41,544 nt of DNA from the NCBI GenBank assembly GCA_008080835.1, contig VMDK01000102.1, positions 1 to 41,544 on the forward strand, written 5' to 3'. Under the pieces are notes generated by a model. It was not told where the DNA came from, made no database searches, and saw nothing but the letters and a program-made list of their open reading frames with translations. The stretch is from Sphingobacteriia bacterium. Its GTDB lineage: Bacteria; Bacteroidota; Bacteroidia; NS11-12g; UBA9320. The stretch's first letter is position 1. The number at the start of each line of letters is the position of its first letter. A program made the translations under genes and the position numbers. Below are positions 17,675 through 26,568 of this stretch, piece by piece.

Positions 17675-17709
17675 AAAAGGCCCGGTACATCAGTATCGGG
17701 CCTTTTTTT
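17675..17709. terminator. strong terminator shared by the T9SS protein gene and mnmD
   Basis: A 10-bp stem GGCCCGGTAC/GTATCGGGCC (17679-17688 and 17693-17702, one G-T pair) has a 4-base loop, with A4 before it and T7 after it. It lies between two converging genes; the T-run touches the mnmD stop codon. Confidence 0.9.
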
Positions 17710-18403
17710 ATGCCTCTTTCCTGGCAATGGTCATTTCTTTCTTGCCCAATGGACCAGAAGGGTGCTCCGTCATAAAGCCAACTTCTTTGAGGTCTCGTTT
17801 GAATTGTCCCTGGGCACAGTAGGTAACCAATATGCCGCCATCTCGTAAAGAATTAAAAAGAATTGTCAGATTGTCCTTGCTCCAGATCTCCGATTGTCGG
17901 GATGGAGCGAAAGCATCCATATAGATCACGTCGAAAGCATTTTGGTATCCATTCAAAGTTTCGAGTCTGGTCTTGAGTTTGGTTATCGTGAAGAAAGGTG
18001 ATAGCTCGATAGCCTTTTCCCAGCTGGCTTTATGCAGCGCGTTGAATTCCTCTCTCATATTGAGGAGTTCACCATAATTCAATGCTTCCCACTCGGATGG
18101 AGTCAACGGATATGGTTCCAGCGTGACCATTTCCACCAGTTTGCTCGTTGAATCGGCAAAACGCTTTGAGAGCAATACATTCAAACCAGTTCCCATGCCC
18201 ACTTCCAACACTCGGATCGGTGCTGATCCGGATGATTCCAGAGCTTTGTTCTTGAGTCCTTTTTCAATGAATATGAATTCGGATTCAGTCAGGGCACCTC
18301 TTCGATTATGATAGGTCTCATCAAGTCCCGGTAGGTACAAACTCGAACTTCCGTCCTGGGAAACGATCAGTTCTCTCTTTTCAAATGAACTTGGTTCTTT
18401 CAC
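17708..18403 (-). CDS. mnmD: tRNA 5-methylaminomethyl-2-thiouridine methyltransferase (MnmD)
   Basis: SAM-dependent methyltransferase of wobble uridine 34 in tRNA, equivalent to the MnmD half of E. coli MnmC; no oxidase domain is attached, as is usual outside Proteobacteria. The 231 residues include YHNRRGALTESEFIFI, the SAM motif VLEVGMGTGLNVLL and the catalytic-side string IYMDAFAPSRQSEIWS, all typical. The end LGKKEMTIARK also fits. A GTG at 18403 is chosen as start because family similarity begins there (KRELIVSQDG). An in-frame TTG at 18478 would overlap the divergent glycosyltransferase gene and adds 25 residues without family character. Confidence 0.9.
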   Translation of the reverse strand: MKEPSSFEKRELIVSQDGSSSLYLPGLDETYHNRRGALTESEFIFIEKGLKNKALESSGSAPIRVLEVGMGTGLNVLLSKRFADSTSKLVEMVTLEPYPLTPSEWEALNYGELLNMREEFNALHKASWEKAIELSPFFTITKLKTRLETLNGYQNAFDVIYMDAFAPSRQSEIWSKDNLTILFNSLRDGGILVTYCAQGQFKRDLKEVGFMTEHPSGPLGKKEMTIARKEA

Positions 18404-18456
18404 TGTGGCTTCAAATATCAGTGTTCTGATTAATTGTAGTTTCTTTGCAGCGCTAC

Positions 18457-19185
18457 ATGGAACCGCGCAAGCTATCAATCGTAATTCCGGCCTACAACGA
18501 AGGTGCCACCATCCATCACATCCTCAACAAAATAGGAGAGGTGACACTACCGCAGGACATGACGCGAGAGCTCATCATTGTGAATGATTGCTCGTCGGAC
18601 GACACTGTGGAAGCCGTAGAACGTTACATGAGTGAGAACCCGGATTCGGGTATCGTTCTTTACTCTCACGAAGTGAACAAGGGAAAAGGGGCTGCTCTTC
18701 ACACGGGAATCGCAAAGGCAACAGGAGATTTTGTCCTTATTCAGGATGCCGATCTGGAATATGACCCTCAGGAATACCCGGATCTTCTAAAACCCTTGTT
18801 AATGGACGTAGCAGATGTGGTTTATGGCTCTCGCTTCATGGGAGGTAACCCGCACCGAATCCTGTTCTTTTGGCACACTATCGGAAACAAATTCCTGACT
18901 CTTGCCAGTAACATGTTCACCAATCTCAATCTTACGGATATGGAAACGTGCTATAAGGTGTTTCGACGTGAGATCATCCAGGGGCTCCGATTGAAAGAGA
19001 ACCGATTCGGGTTTGAACCGGAGGTAACCGCTAAGATCAGTCGCATTCCGAAGATGCGCATTTACGAGATCGGAATATCTTATTATGGACGAACCTATGA
19101 AGAGGGGAAAAAGATCGGATGGCGTGATGGATTCAGAGCTTTATATTGCATTCTGAAATATAATCTCTGGAGCAAAAGGTCTTGA
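18457..19185 (+). CDS. family 2 glycosyltransferase, DPM1-like (polyprenyl-phosphate glycosyltransferase)
   Basis: Probably transfers a sugar from a nucleotide donor to a polyprenyl phosphate on the cytoplasmic face of the inner membrane. The 242 residues show the GT-A start [32 protein letters not shown], the metal-binding DADLEYDP and GSRFMGG, then [11 protein letters not shown] near the acceptor site. These match dolichol-phosphate mannosyltransferase relatives. No long transmembrane helices are present. ATG 18457 is chosen over TTG 18445. The TGA stop overlaps the TTG start of the next gene (TTGA), so the membrane protein is translationally coupled and likely uses the lipid-linked sugar. 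Confidence 0.88.
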   Translation: MEPRKLSIVIPAYNEGATIHHILNKIGEVTLPQDMTRELIIVNDCSSDDTVEAVERYMSENPDSGIVLYSHEVNKGKGAALHTGIAKATGDFVLIQDADLEYDPQEYPDLLKPLLMDVADVVYGSRFMGGNPHRILFFWHTIGNKFLTLASNMFTNLNLTDMETCYKVFRREIIQGLRLKENRFGFEPEVTAKISRIPKMRIYEIGISYYGRTYEEGKKIGWRDGFRALYCILKYNLWSKRS

Positions 19186-20498
19186 TTAAACGTTTTTTCG
19201 ACGCACATCAACTGAAATCATCGATTGCGATGATCTTCATTTTGATCGCTACGATCTGGTCTGCATCCAATGTAATGTGGGGCACGCATGCGCATACCAT
19301 TGTCAAGGCCGATGGTAAGGGCTATTACGCACATCTACCGGCTGTATTCATCTATGACGATCTCAATTTTGGATTCTTTGATGAGATAGAAGCCAAATAC
19401 AGCAACGACAATCTGTACTACGACTATAGAAAGTACACCGAAGGTCATACTTACAATAAGTACTTTGCCGGTACAGCCTTCTTCATGGCGCCATTTTTCC
19501 TACTTGCTCATGGGGTAACCCTGGCAACAGGTGGACCAGCAGATGGATACTCATCCTGGTATATGCTCTCGGTGTCATGGGCCGCGATCGCATACATGCT
19601 TCTTTCATTGCTGCTAATGAGAAGGATACTCTTCCGATTCGGAATGACCGATAAAGTAATAACATGGTCGATTCTAGGAATATACTTTGGCACTAATTGG
19701 TTCTACTATGTGCTGTCAGAACCCGCCATGTCACACGTTTACTCGGTCTTTCTGATCACGCTTTTCTTTTACTTGATCTGCAAATGGGCGGATAGTGATA
19801 GATTCCGCTTCCTGACATATGCGGTGATCGTGTTCGGCTTCATACTGTGGGTGAGGCCGGTTAACGGGATCGTCGTATTCAGTATACCTCTGGCATTTTC
19901 TTCATTCGGAGCAATGAGAGACCGGATCCTTTCGACGATCAGGAATGTGCGATTTTGGCCTGTTTTATTGGTCATTCCTGCAGTTTTGGCGGCACAATTC
20001 CTCATTTACAGGATACAAACCGGTCATTTCTTTATCTACAGCTATGAGGAAGAAGGATTCAATTTCTTGCATCCTCATATGTTCGACATTCTTTTCAGCT
20101 ATAAAAAAGGCCTCTTCCTATACACTCCACTCACGCTGTTAGCGGTCTTGGGGCATGCAAGATGGTGGAATATCAACAGGTACAGAACGGTAGTTTCCGC
20201 AATCTTCTTCGTTTTGATCACGTATGTCCTCAGTTCCTGGTGGAACTGGTACTATGGGGGTAGTTTCTCATCCAGAGCCTATATCGAGTACTACGTATTC
20301 CTGATTTTGCCTTTAGCATTCCTATTGCAAAAGGGATGGAAAAGCTGGCAGGAAGTCGCTCTGAAGGTGGTAGTTGTGCTTTTGGTACTCTTCTGTCAAT
20401 TTCAGACCTACCAATATCGGTACATGGTCATTCACTGGGACAGCATGACCAAAGAAAAGTATTGGGACGTCTTTCTGGATTTCAGCTTTTTAGGCTGA
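19182..20498 (+). CDS. multi-pass membrane protein, GT-C/PMT-like glycosyltransferase
   Basis: A 438-residue integral membrane protein with about ten hydrophobic segments. An early acidic motif sits in a predicted periplasmic loop ([15 protein letters not shown], near residue 42), and [17 protein letters not shown] lies near residue 350. This layout resembles polyprenyl-phosphate-sugar-dependent GT-C enzymes (ArnT/PMT type) common in Bacteroidota, but similarity by eye is limited and acceptor and sugar are unknown. The start is TTG inside the TGA stop of the DPM1-like gene. Its own stop (20496-20498) directly abuts that of the convergent CxxCH lipoprotein gene, with no intergenic base. Confidence 0.7.
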   Translation: MIKRFFDAHQLKSSIAMIFILIATIWSASNVMWGTHAHTIVKADGKGYYAHLPAVFIYDDLNFGFFDEIEAKYSNDNLYYDYRKYTEGHTYNKYFAGTAFFMAPFFLLAHGVTLATGGPADGYSSWYMLSVSWAAIAYMLLSLLLMRRILFRFGMTDKVITWSILGIYFGTNWFYYVLSEPAMSHVYSVFLITLFFYLICKWADSDRFRFLTYAVIVFGFILWVRPVNGIVVFSIPLAFSSFGAMRDRILSTIRNVRFWPVLLVIPAVLAAQFLIYRIQTGHFFIYSYEEEGFNFLHPHMFDILFSYKKGLFLYTPLTLLAVLGHARWWNINRYRTVVSAIFFVLITYVLSSWWNWYYGGSFSSRAYIEYYVFLILPLAFLLQKGWKSWQEVALKVVVVLLVLFCQFQTYQYRYMVIHWDSMTKEKYWDVFLDFSFLG

Positions 20499-20921
20499 TC
20501 AGCGGATGTAGAGCTTCTCGATCTTCTCGATAGGGCCTGTGCAATGGTCCTGATGGCAATTCACGCAGGATTGAATTACGAGGTTATGGTTCTCAACCAG
20601 ATTTGCGGAGTCCGATGACGCAAGGTTATCCATGCTTGCCTTGTGCAGAACAGCGTACGCTTTGAAGGCCTCACCGATTTCCATATTCTCCGTTGGTTCA
20701 GATGTGGTCATATGCGAATAAGAAGCAGGATAGCTCTCCGGAGTTTCTCCGTTCAAGATCGCCTCTTTCACGGCCAGTTGCTCATCATGCATGGTACGCA
20801 TGAGTTTTGCCAATTCAGAATCCTCATACATTTCAGGGGCTGAACTCTTGCTACCCTTAGTACAGGCTCCGGCAATGGCCATAAGTGCCAATACCGCAAA
20901 TACGAATTTGATGGATTTCAC
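20499..20921 (-). CDS. small lipoprotein with one CxxCH heme motif
   Basis: A 140-residue predicted lipoprotein: hydrophobic signal followed by AGAC (Cys20) and a Ser-rich linker. The single c-type heme site CVNCH lies near the C-terminus (Cys119-His123), with further His and Cys in QDHC. A heme site at the C-terminal end of a helical protein recalls cytochrome c-prime-like folds (GEAFKAYAVLHKASMDNLA is helical), but this is inference. It would act on the periplasmic side in electron transfer or sensing. It lies 8 bases after the DUF4920 lipoprotein gene, so both are likely on one transcript. Confidence 0.75.
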   Translation of the reverse strand: MKSIKFVFAVLALMAIAGACTKGSKSSAPEMYEDSELAKLMRTMHDEQLAVKEAILNGETPESYPASYSHMTTSEPTENMEIGEAFKAYAVLHKASMDNLASSDSANLVENHNLVIQSCVNCHQDHCTGPIEKIEKLYIR

Positions 20922-20929
20922 AGATCTAA

Positions 20930-21409
20930 TTATTCAATGATGACACCACGCGCCATAAAGGTGTACTTGATCTCCGGCTGATCGATAGCCGCGATCTCCT
21001 CTTCCGAAAGCCCTTCGTCTTGTGCAAGGTGCTTGCGCTCGGCGACATCAATGGTATCAACGTACGCGATCCCTTCGATCACCCCATTGTGTCCTGATGA
21101 GTTCTTAGGAACGAAGAATCCGTAATCTTTAAAGCGTACCAAAAGGTCTTCATCTTCACTGATTGGCATGGTCATCCAGCAGCCTTTGGTTTGGCAAACT
21201 GCATTGATTTCACCTCTGAGCTTGCACTCGAAGCTATCGTAACCGTCAAGAAGAGCAGGAAGAGTGTTCACATCCACAGCTCCATTGGCATCAATGGTAT
21301 CTCCAACAATGGAAAAAACATCACTTCCACTGGATCCTTTCTTCTCACAGGAAGTGGAGAAAAGTCCCAAAAGGAACATCACAGGTACGATAAATTTTGA
21401 TCTAAACAT
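20930..21409 (-). CDS. DUF4920 domain lipoprotein
   Basis: A 159-residue protein with a lipoprotein signal (FSTSC, Cys21) and a compact domain with FECKLRGEINAVCQTKGCWMTM, holding three cysteines, and YGFFVPKNSSGHNGVIEG. These strings are those I associate with DUF4920, whose function is unknown. The conserved Cys and His residues would suit metal binding or a redox role in the periplasm. A -7 box lies about 27 bases upstream of the ATG. The CxxCH lipoprotein gene follows by 8 bases. Confidence 0.78.
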   Translation of the reverse strand: MFRSKFIVPVMFLLGLFSTSCEKKGSSGSDVFSIVGDTIDANGAVDVNTLPALLDGYDSFECKLRGEINAVCQTKGCWMTMPISEDEDLLVRFKDYGFFVPKNSSGHNGVIEGIAYVDTIDVAERKHLAQDEGLSEEEIAAIDQPEIKYTFMARGVIIE

Positions 21410-21435
21410 GGTTGTTTCGTTCGATTTAAAGGCGG

Positions 21436-21443
21436 CAAAGATA
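21436..21443 (-). promoter_or_regulatory. -7 promoter box for the DUF4920/CxxCH lipoprotein pair
   Basis: Minus-strand TATCTTTG matches TAnnTTTG exactly in the 42-base gap between the ABC ATPase stop and the DUF4920 ATG. It separates this pair from the lpx operon. No clear -33 element is seen. Confidence 0.5.
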
Positions 21444-21451
21444 AAGGCTGA

Positions 21452-22069
21452 TCACGAAAGCTCCGAGATAACCAGTCGATCGCGACAATAATCATATTCC
21501 CGGGGATCATTGCTAGCCAAGATCACTATGGCATTTTGGTTGATTTCAGAGATCAAAGCCTTGTAGAATCCATATCCTTGCTCATCAAGATTTGTACATG
21601 GTTCATCCAGAAAGTATATGTCCGCCACAGAACAAAGGCTCAGGAGCAACTTTAGGCGCTGCTTCATACCTGAACTGAAATTCTTAACCTGTTTACCCAT
21701 GGACGAGGCTAATCCCGATTGATCCAACATCCGATCAAAGATCTCATCGCTCGATTTTTGCTTGAGCTTGAAATGGAATTCAATATGTTCCGCCAAGCTG
21801 TATTCTTCGATCAGCTCGGTATATGGTGCACAGAAGGTGAAATGTTGATGCCAGTGGCCAATGTCAATGCTTTCCTCGCCATTAATAAAGCGCACATTCC
21901 CTTCAGTAGGGGCCACGCTTCCCGATAATATCTTCAACAAGGTGGATTTTCCCGATCCATTTGGACCCAGAAGCACTTTGCGATCTCCTTTTTCAAATTG
22001 CAGATCCAGTTCACGAAACAACCAGTGTTTGTGGTAGCGTTTGGAAAGATGTTCTGCCAGGATACGCAC
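21452..22069 (-). CDS. ABC transporter ATP-binding protein at the end of the lpx operon
   Basis: A 205-residue single-domain ATPase with Walker A LLGPNGSGKST, signature FSSGMKQRLKLLLSL, and Walker B DIYFLDEPCTNLD; the switch-region histidine is replaced (ILASNDPREYDYC). The short length and FSSGMKQRLKL recall the CcmA-like group of small exporter ATPases. It starts 8 bases after lpxA, so it is co-transcribed with lipid A genes. No permease gene is near, so its membrane partner is elsewhere. A role with an envelope lipid or heme exporter is possible but unproven. Confidence 0.8.
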   Translation of the reverse strand: MRILAEHLSKRYHKHWLFRELDLQFEKGDRKVLLGPNGSGKSTLLKILSGSVAPTEGNVRFINGEESIDIGHWHQHFTFCAPYTELIEEYSLAEHIEFHFKLKQKSSDEIFDRMLDQSGLASSMGKQVKNFSSGMKQRLKLLLSLCSVADIYFLDEPCTNLDEQGYGFYKALISEINQNAIVILASNDPREYDYCRDRLVISELS

Positions 22070-22077
22070 GTTCTGGC

Positions 22078-22860
22078 TTATTTAGAAAGGAATCCCTTCA
22101 TGATCCCGCGATCTGAATCCCGAATGAAGCTCAGAATATCATCACGTTCCTTAGTAGCCGGCATTTCTGCTTCTATTCGAGCCAGGGCCGCATTGTTGTT
22201 CATTCCGCGCAGATAGATGTTACGATAGATCTCCTGGATCTCAGCGATCTTTTCACTTGAGAATTCGCGACGTCTTAGTCCGACAGAATTGACACCGGCA
22301 TAGGAGAGAGGCTCACGGGCTGCTTTTGTGAACGGTGGAACGTCTTTTCGAACGAGTGATCCACCGGAAACGATCACATGCTGACCGATCTTGGCGAATT
22401 GGTGCACAGCGCACATTCCTCCGAGGATGGCAAAATCTCCAACTTCGACATGACCTGCGAGCTGAACGGCATTGGCCAGGATCACATTATCGCCAATAGT
22501 GCAGTCATGAGCAACATGCGAATAAGCCATCAATAAACAGTTATTCCCAACTTTAGTCTCTCCTGAAGCTTTCGTTCCTCTGTTTACAGTTACACATTCG
22601 CGGATGGTGACATTATCACCGATCCTAGCTACGGAATCTTCATTTTCGAACTTAAGATCTTGTGGAACTGCCGAGATCACAGCGCCGGGAAATATGCGGC
22701 AATTCTTACCGATCCGCGCTCCTTCCATGATCGTCACGTTCGAACCTATCCAGGTTCCTTCTCCGATATGAACATTCTTATGTATGGTCACAAAAGGTTC
22801 GATCACCACGTTGTTGGCGATCTTGGCTTCCGGATTGACGTATGCTAGTGGTTGTATCAT
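22078..22860 (-). CDS. lpxA: acyl-ACP--UDP-N-acetylglucosamine O-acyltransferase
   Basis: First step of lipid A synthesis: moves a 3-hydroxyacyl chain from ACP to UDP-GlcNAc in the cytoplasm. The 260 residues are a left-handed beta-helix of hexapeptide repeats, with IRECVTVNRGT, the catalytic-histidine region NCLLMAYSHVAHDC, and the C-terminal helical part starting GLRRREFS. GAVISAVPQDLKF is a family signature. The ATG at 22860 (MIQPLAYVNP) fits the family better than an in-frame ATG at 22884, which would overlap the lpxC-fabZ gene. The spacing of 10 bases after that gene indicates one operon. Confidence 0.96.
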   Translation of the reverse strand: MIQPLAYVNPEAKIANNVVIEPFVTIHKNVHIGEGTWIGSNVTIMEGARIGKNCRIFPGAVISAVPQDLKFENEDSVARIGDNVTIRECVTVNRGTKASGETKVGNNCLLMAYSHVAHDCTIGDNVILANAVQLAGHVEVGDFAILGGMCAVHQFAKIGQHVIVSGGSLVRKDVPPFTKAAREPLSYAGVNSVGLRRREFSSEKIAEIQEIYRNIYLRGMNNNAALARIEAEMPATKERDDILSFIRDSDRGIMKGFLSK

Positions 22861-22870
22861 TTGATCTACT

Positions 22871-24277
22871 CTACTTATTCTCAACGATTTGCGCCATCAT
22901 ATCTGCCTCGCAGACCATGCGGTCACCGACAAATGCTTCACCGTGCATCAGGCAAAGTCCGCGCCTTATAGGCCGTGTGAGTTCCATTCGGATCAACAAG
23001 GTATCTCCGGGACCGACCTTTCCTTTGAATTTGGCATTCTCGATCTTCACGAAGTAAGTGCTCCACTTCTCTGGATTCTCTTTGTCGTGCAGGACGAGTA
23101 CACCTCCCGCTTGAGCCATTGCTTCTAGCTGTAAAACGCCAGGCATCAGAGGCTCTCCCTGAAAATGTCCCTGGAAAAAGTATTGGTCTCCGGTAATATT
23201 TTTCACGGCGATCACTTCCTGTTCATCAAGTCTGACGATCTTATCGACCAGAAGGAACGGGAAGCTGTGTGGTAGGATCTGCTCGATCTCCGGATATGAG
23301 TACACCGGAGGCTCATTAGGATCGAAGTCAGGAACACGTTCCATTTTCTTTTTGCGCTGTTTCTCCTCTTCGATGATGCGCTTGATCTTCTTGGCAAACT
23401 CCACATTGGCGGCATGTCCAGGCCTTGCGGCCATGATCTGTGCCTTGATCGGAGTACCGATCAGCGCGAGATCGCCGATCATATCAAGCAGTTTGTGACG
23501 TGCTGGCTCATTTTGGAATCGAAGATCCACATTGTTGAGTATGCCCTCTTTTTTAACTTCTACCTTAGGGCGATTGAACAGTTTCGCCAATGATACCAAT
23601 TCTTCCTCTTCCACAACTCGATCAACGACCACGATCGCATTGTTGAGGTCTCCTCCTTTGATGAGGTCATTCTCAACCAGCATTTCCAGTTCATGCAAAA
23701 AGCAGAAGGTGCGGCAAGACGAGATCTCGTCCTTGAATTCTTTCAGTTCGCTGATGGAGGCGTGCTGACTTCCCAAAACAGGGGAGTTGTAGTCGATCAT
23801 GACCGTCAAACGGTAATCGTCTAAAGGCATTGCTACCATTTCAACCCCACGCTCAGGCTCAGCATACGTGATGTTCGAAGGAACCTCAAAGTATTCACGA
23901 GGCTTCTTTTGCTCAACGATCCCAACTTCGAGGATCTTGTCGACGAATGGACGGGAGCTTCCATCTGTGATAGGTGACTCCGGTGCATCGAGCTGTATAA
24001 GGACGTTATCGACCTCCATACCGACCAGTGCCGCCAAAACGTGTTCAATGGTACTTACCTTAGCTCCGTCTTTTTCAAGAGTGGTGCCACGGCTGACATC
24101 AGTTACGAGGTCACAATCAGCTTCAATGATAGGCTGACCTTCAAGATCCACACGCTGAAATTTGTAACCGTGACCCTCTTCTGCCGGTAGGAAGGTCATG
24201 GTAACCGCCTTGCCGGTGTGAAGTCCAACGCCTGAAACACTGAACGAATCTTTGAGCGTAGTTTGTAGCTTTTCCAT
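22871..24277 (-). CDS. lpxC-fabZ: bifunctional LpxC deacetylase / FabZ dehydratase
   Basis: A fusion known from Bacteroidota. Residues 1 to about 310 are the zinc deacetylase LpxC that commits UDP-GlcNAc derivatives to lipid A: SGVGLHTG, the zinc His79 in TIEHVLAALVG, the second site in HKLLDMIGDLALIG and the catalytic His in PGHAANVEFAKK. A charged linker (about 310-330) leads to FabZ, the 3-hydroxyacyl-ACP dehydratase: ILPHSFPFLLVDKI with the catalytic His in FFQGHFQGEPLMPGVLQLEAMAQ. The total of 468 residues is normal for the fusion. The fusion ties fatty acid elongation and lipid A synthesis, which compete for hydroxyacyl-ACP. It lies 7 bases after lpxD. Confidence 0.97.
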   Translation of the reverse strand: MEKLQTTLKDSFSVSGVGLHTGKAVTMTFLPAEEGHGYKFQRVDLEGQPIIEADCDLVTDVSRGTTLEKDGAKVSTIEHVLAALVGMEVDNVLIQLDAPESPITDGSSRPFVDKILEVGIVEQKKPREYFEVPSNITYAEPERGVEMVAMPLDDYRLTVMIDYNSPVLGSQHASISELKEFKDEISSCRTFCFLHELEMLVENDLIKGGDLNNAIVVVDRVVEEEELVSLAKLFNRPKVEVKKEGILNNVDLRFQNEPARHKLLDMIGDLALIGTPIKAQIMAARPGHAANVEFAKKIKRIIEEEKQRKKKMERVPDFDPNEPPVYSYPEIEQILPHSFPFLLVDKIVRLDEQEVIAVKNITGDQYFFQGHFQGEPLMPGVLQLEAMAQAGGVLVLHDKENPEKWSTYFVKIENAKFKGKVGPGDTLLIRMELTRPIRRGLCLMHGEAFVGDRMVCEADMMAQIVENK

Positions 24278-24284
24278 TTCGGAA

Positions 24285-25322
24285 TTATTCTTCGTCTTTT
24301 TTGCGAATTGTATTTTGAAGTTCCTTGATCTGCTCTCGCATCTCAGGGAGTTTTCGAATGATCAGATGAGTGCGCAAGGCTTCTTTAAGAGGAACTGCCG
24401 GAGATCCGAACAATTGCTGCCCTTTCTCTTCAACCGATTTGGCAAGTCCACTTTGTGCTCCGATCTGAGTGCCATCAGCGATATTGATGTGTCCGGCAAA
24501 GCCAACTTGGCCTCCGATCACACAATTTTTCCCAAGAGTGGTACTCCCGGAAACACCTGCCTGACCTGCGATCACGGTATTGGCACCGATTACCACATTA
24601 TGAGCTACCTGGATCAAGTTGTCCAAACGACAGCCATCTTCGATCACCGTGGATCCAATGGTCGCACGGTCTATCGAGCAGTTCGAGCCGATCTCGACAT
24701 CATCGCCGATCACCACATTACCGATCTGCGGTATCTTTACATACGTCCCGTCCTTTTGCGGTGCATGTCCAAATCCATCACTCCCTATGACGGTACCACT
24801 GTGAATGATCGTGCGCTTTCCAATGATCGAATCTCCGTAAACCGAAGTATTCGGATGGATCACTGTATCTTCTCCAATGACACTGCCTGAGCCAATGAAG
24901 GTATTCGGAAAGATCTTAACTCCTGCTTCAATCCGTACATCTGCTTCAATGACAGCGTTTGCACCGATGTACACTCCTTCCGCGATATCAGCTGAAGGAT
25001 CGATATGAGCACTTTCAGAGACTCCGAAGTACTGCTGGATCGGATTGAAATACTGATTCATGACCTTGCAGAAAGCTAGATATGGGTCATCAACCTGAAT
25101 GAACGATTTTCCATTCTTAGGTAGTTCCCTTTCCTTCGATACAAGAATAGCAGACGCCTCAGTCGATTCGAGGTGTTCTTCGTACTTTGGATTTGCCAGG
25201 AAACTCAGTGTTCCTTGTATTCCTTGATCGATCTTTGAAACTCCAAGAATATGGAGTCCTTCGTCACCGACGATCTCACCTTGGAGAAATTGCGCTATAT
25301 CCTTGATTGCTAGTGGCTGCAA
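24285..25322 (-). CDS. lpxD: UDP-3-O-(3-hydroxyacyl)glucosamine N-acyltransferase
   Basis: Third lipid A step, adding the N-linked hydroxyacyl chain. The 345 residues have an N-terminal uridine-binding domain (ISKIDQGIQGTLSFLANPKYEEHL) and a hexapeptide beta-helix, with GSDGFGHAPQKDGTYVKIPQIGNV and the catalytic-histidine region LDNLIQVAHNVVIG, both LpxD signatures. A short C-terminal coiled coil ends in KKDEE. It is first in the operon lpxD, lpxC-fabZ, lpxA, ABC ATPase; a -7 box lies just upstream of its ATG. This order is common in Bacteroidota. Confidence 0.96.
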   Translation of the reverse strand: MQPLAIKDIAQFLQGEIVGDEGLHILGVSKIDQGIQGTLSFLANPKYEEHLESTEASAILVSKERELPKNGKSFIQVDDPYLAFCKVMNQYFNPIQQYFGVSESAHIDPSADIAEGVYIGANAVIEADVRIEAGVKIFPNTFIGSGSVIGEDTVIHPNTSVYGDSIIGKRTIIHSGTVIGSDGFGHAPQKDGTYVKIPQIGNVVIGDDVEIGSNCSIDRATIGSTVIEDGCRLDNLIQVAHNVVIGANTVIAGQAGVSGSTTLGKNCVIGGQVGFAGHINIADGTQIGAQSGLAKSVEEKGQQLFGSPAVPLKEALRTHLIIRKLPEMREQIKELQNTIRKKDEE

Positions 25323-25339
25323 TGCCTTGAAATTTCCGG

Positions 25340-25347
25340 CAAAGTTA
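25340..25347 (-). promoter_or_regulatory. -7 promoter box for the lpx operon
   Basis: Minus-strand TAACTTTG matches TAnnTTTG exactly, 17 bases ahead of the lpxD ATG, in the 28-base gap after the HD gene. Any -33 element would lie inside the HD gene's 3' end. Confidence 0.5.
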
Positions 25348-25350
25348 CCA

Positions 25351-26568
25351 TTATTTCACCGTACAGAAATAATACTTCTCCACCTGAGTGCGCAGTGCGG
25401 TGATGCTATAATTATCGGAGGCTTGAGCGATGTCCAGCAAGGATCCGTCTTTCATGAGAATGTCGATAGGACCATTGTCGGCATAGGCCTCATTTCGCAC
25501 CGATCCGGTGCCGATCAAATAATCAGCTTCTGATTCGCTGCTAATGAAATCAAATTGCTCCTGTAAACGAGCAACTACTTCATTCTTCATACTGTCATTA
25601 GGAGACTCCTTGAACATCTTTACCTTGAATAATTTCCTGTTTATCAGCGCTTCGCACAGGAATGATAAGATCTCATCTTTGGCAGAGATCCAGCTTTTGA
25701 TAGCCGCAATAAGATCGTGATCATCCAGTCGCACGAAGTGTTTCAGGGCTTCGGAAGGGATGCCGTTTCCATCTGAACTTGTATTGTTCTCGATAAAATA
25801 TCTCAGACTATCAGACACAGGTGTATCAAGGGCTTTCGCTGGATTTTCTTTAACCCTTCTCAGGATATTTAGAAGCATAGCATCGGCGGCAAGGGTGGTC
25901 TTGTGCAGGTACACTTGCCAGTACATGAGCCTTCGAGCAACAATGAACTTCTCGATGGAGTAGATCCCTTTTTCTTCTACGACGAGTTGATCGTTCACCA
26001 CATTGAGCATCTGGATGATACGCTCCAGACCAACTATTCCCTCTGAAACACCGGTATAGAAGCTGTCTCTCGTGAGATAGTCAAGCCGGTCCATATCGAG
26101 CTGGCTGGAAACCAACTGATGAAGGAACTTCTTGTCGTAGGTATTCTGGAAGATAGAAATAGCAAGATCCAACTGTCCATTGAATTCCTTGTTCAATTCC
26201 TCCATGAGAGCAAGTGAAATGCGCTCATGAGCCATAGGGACGATCAACCCCTCTAAAGTATGAGAGAATGGGCCATGACCAATGTCGTGGAGTAAGATCG
26301 CCGCTAATGCTGCATTGGCCTCTTCTTTATCGATCTGGATCTGCTTGGATCGCAGCACCGATATGGCCTTGCGCATCAGATGCATCGCACCGATCGCATG
26401 ATGAAATCGGCTGTGAATAGCACCCGGATATACCAGATCGGTCATTCCGAGTTGTCTGATCCGCCTCAAACGCTGGAAATACGGGTGTTCAATAATGCGG
26501 AACAATAATGGATCGTCGATCTCGATGAATCCGTAAATGGGGTCGTTGATGATCTTGTGTTTGCTCAA
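25351..26568 (-). CDS. HD domain phosphohydrolase (dGTPase-like)
   Basis: Metal-dependent phosphohydrolase of the HD superfamily, similar to dNTP triphosphohydrolases. About 405 residues from the chosen TTG. The family start is INDPIYGFIEI and then EHPYFQRLRRIRQLGM. The metal site shows His in HSRFHHAIGAMHLM, the HD pair in ILLHDIGHGPFSHTLE and a later Asp in SQLDMDRLDYLTRDS. All are typical of the group next to lpxD in Bacteroidota. Start choice is uncertain: TTG 26568 gives the usual N-terminus; ATG 26616 adds 16 residues; ATG 26688 would overlap the divergent dehydrogenase gene. Substrate could be dNTPs or another nucleotide. Confidence 0.88.
   Translation of the reverse strand: MSKHKIINDPIYGFIEIDDPLLFRIIEHPYFQRLRRIRQLGMTDLVYPGAIHSRFHHAIGAMHLMRKAISVLRSKQIQIDKEEANAALAAILLHDIGHGPFSHTLEGLIVPMAHERISLALMEELNKEFNGQLDLAISIFQNTYDKKFLHQLVSSQLDMDRLDYLTRDSFYTGVSEGIVGLERIIQMLNVVNDQLVVEEKGIYSIEKFIVARRLMYWQVYLHKTTLAADAMLLNILRRVKENPAKALDTPVSDSLRYFIENNTSSDGNGIPSEALKHFVRLDDHDLIAAIKSWISAKDEILSFLCEALINRKLFKVKMFKESPNDSMKNEVVARLQEQFDFISSESEADYLIGTGSVRNEAYADNGPIDILMKDGSLLDIAQASDNYSITALRTQVEKYYFCTVK

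Noticed and set aside
18404-18478. TTG start of mnmD at 18478
   Set aside because: It overlaps the divergent glycosyltransferase gene and adds residues unlike the family; GTG 18403 fits better.
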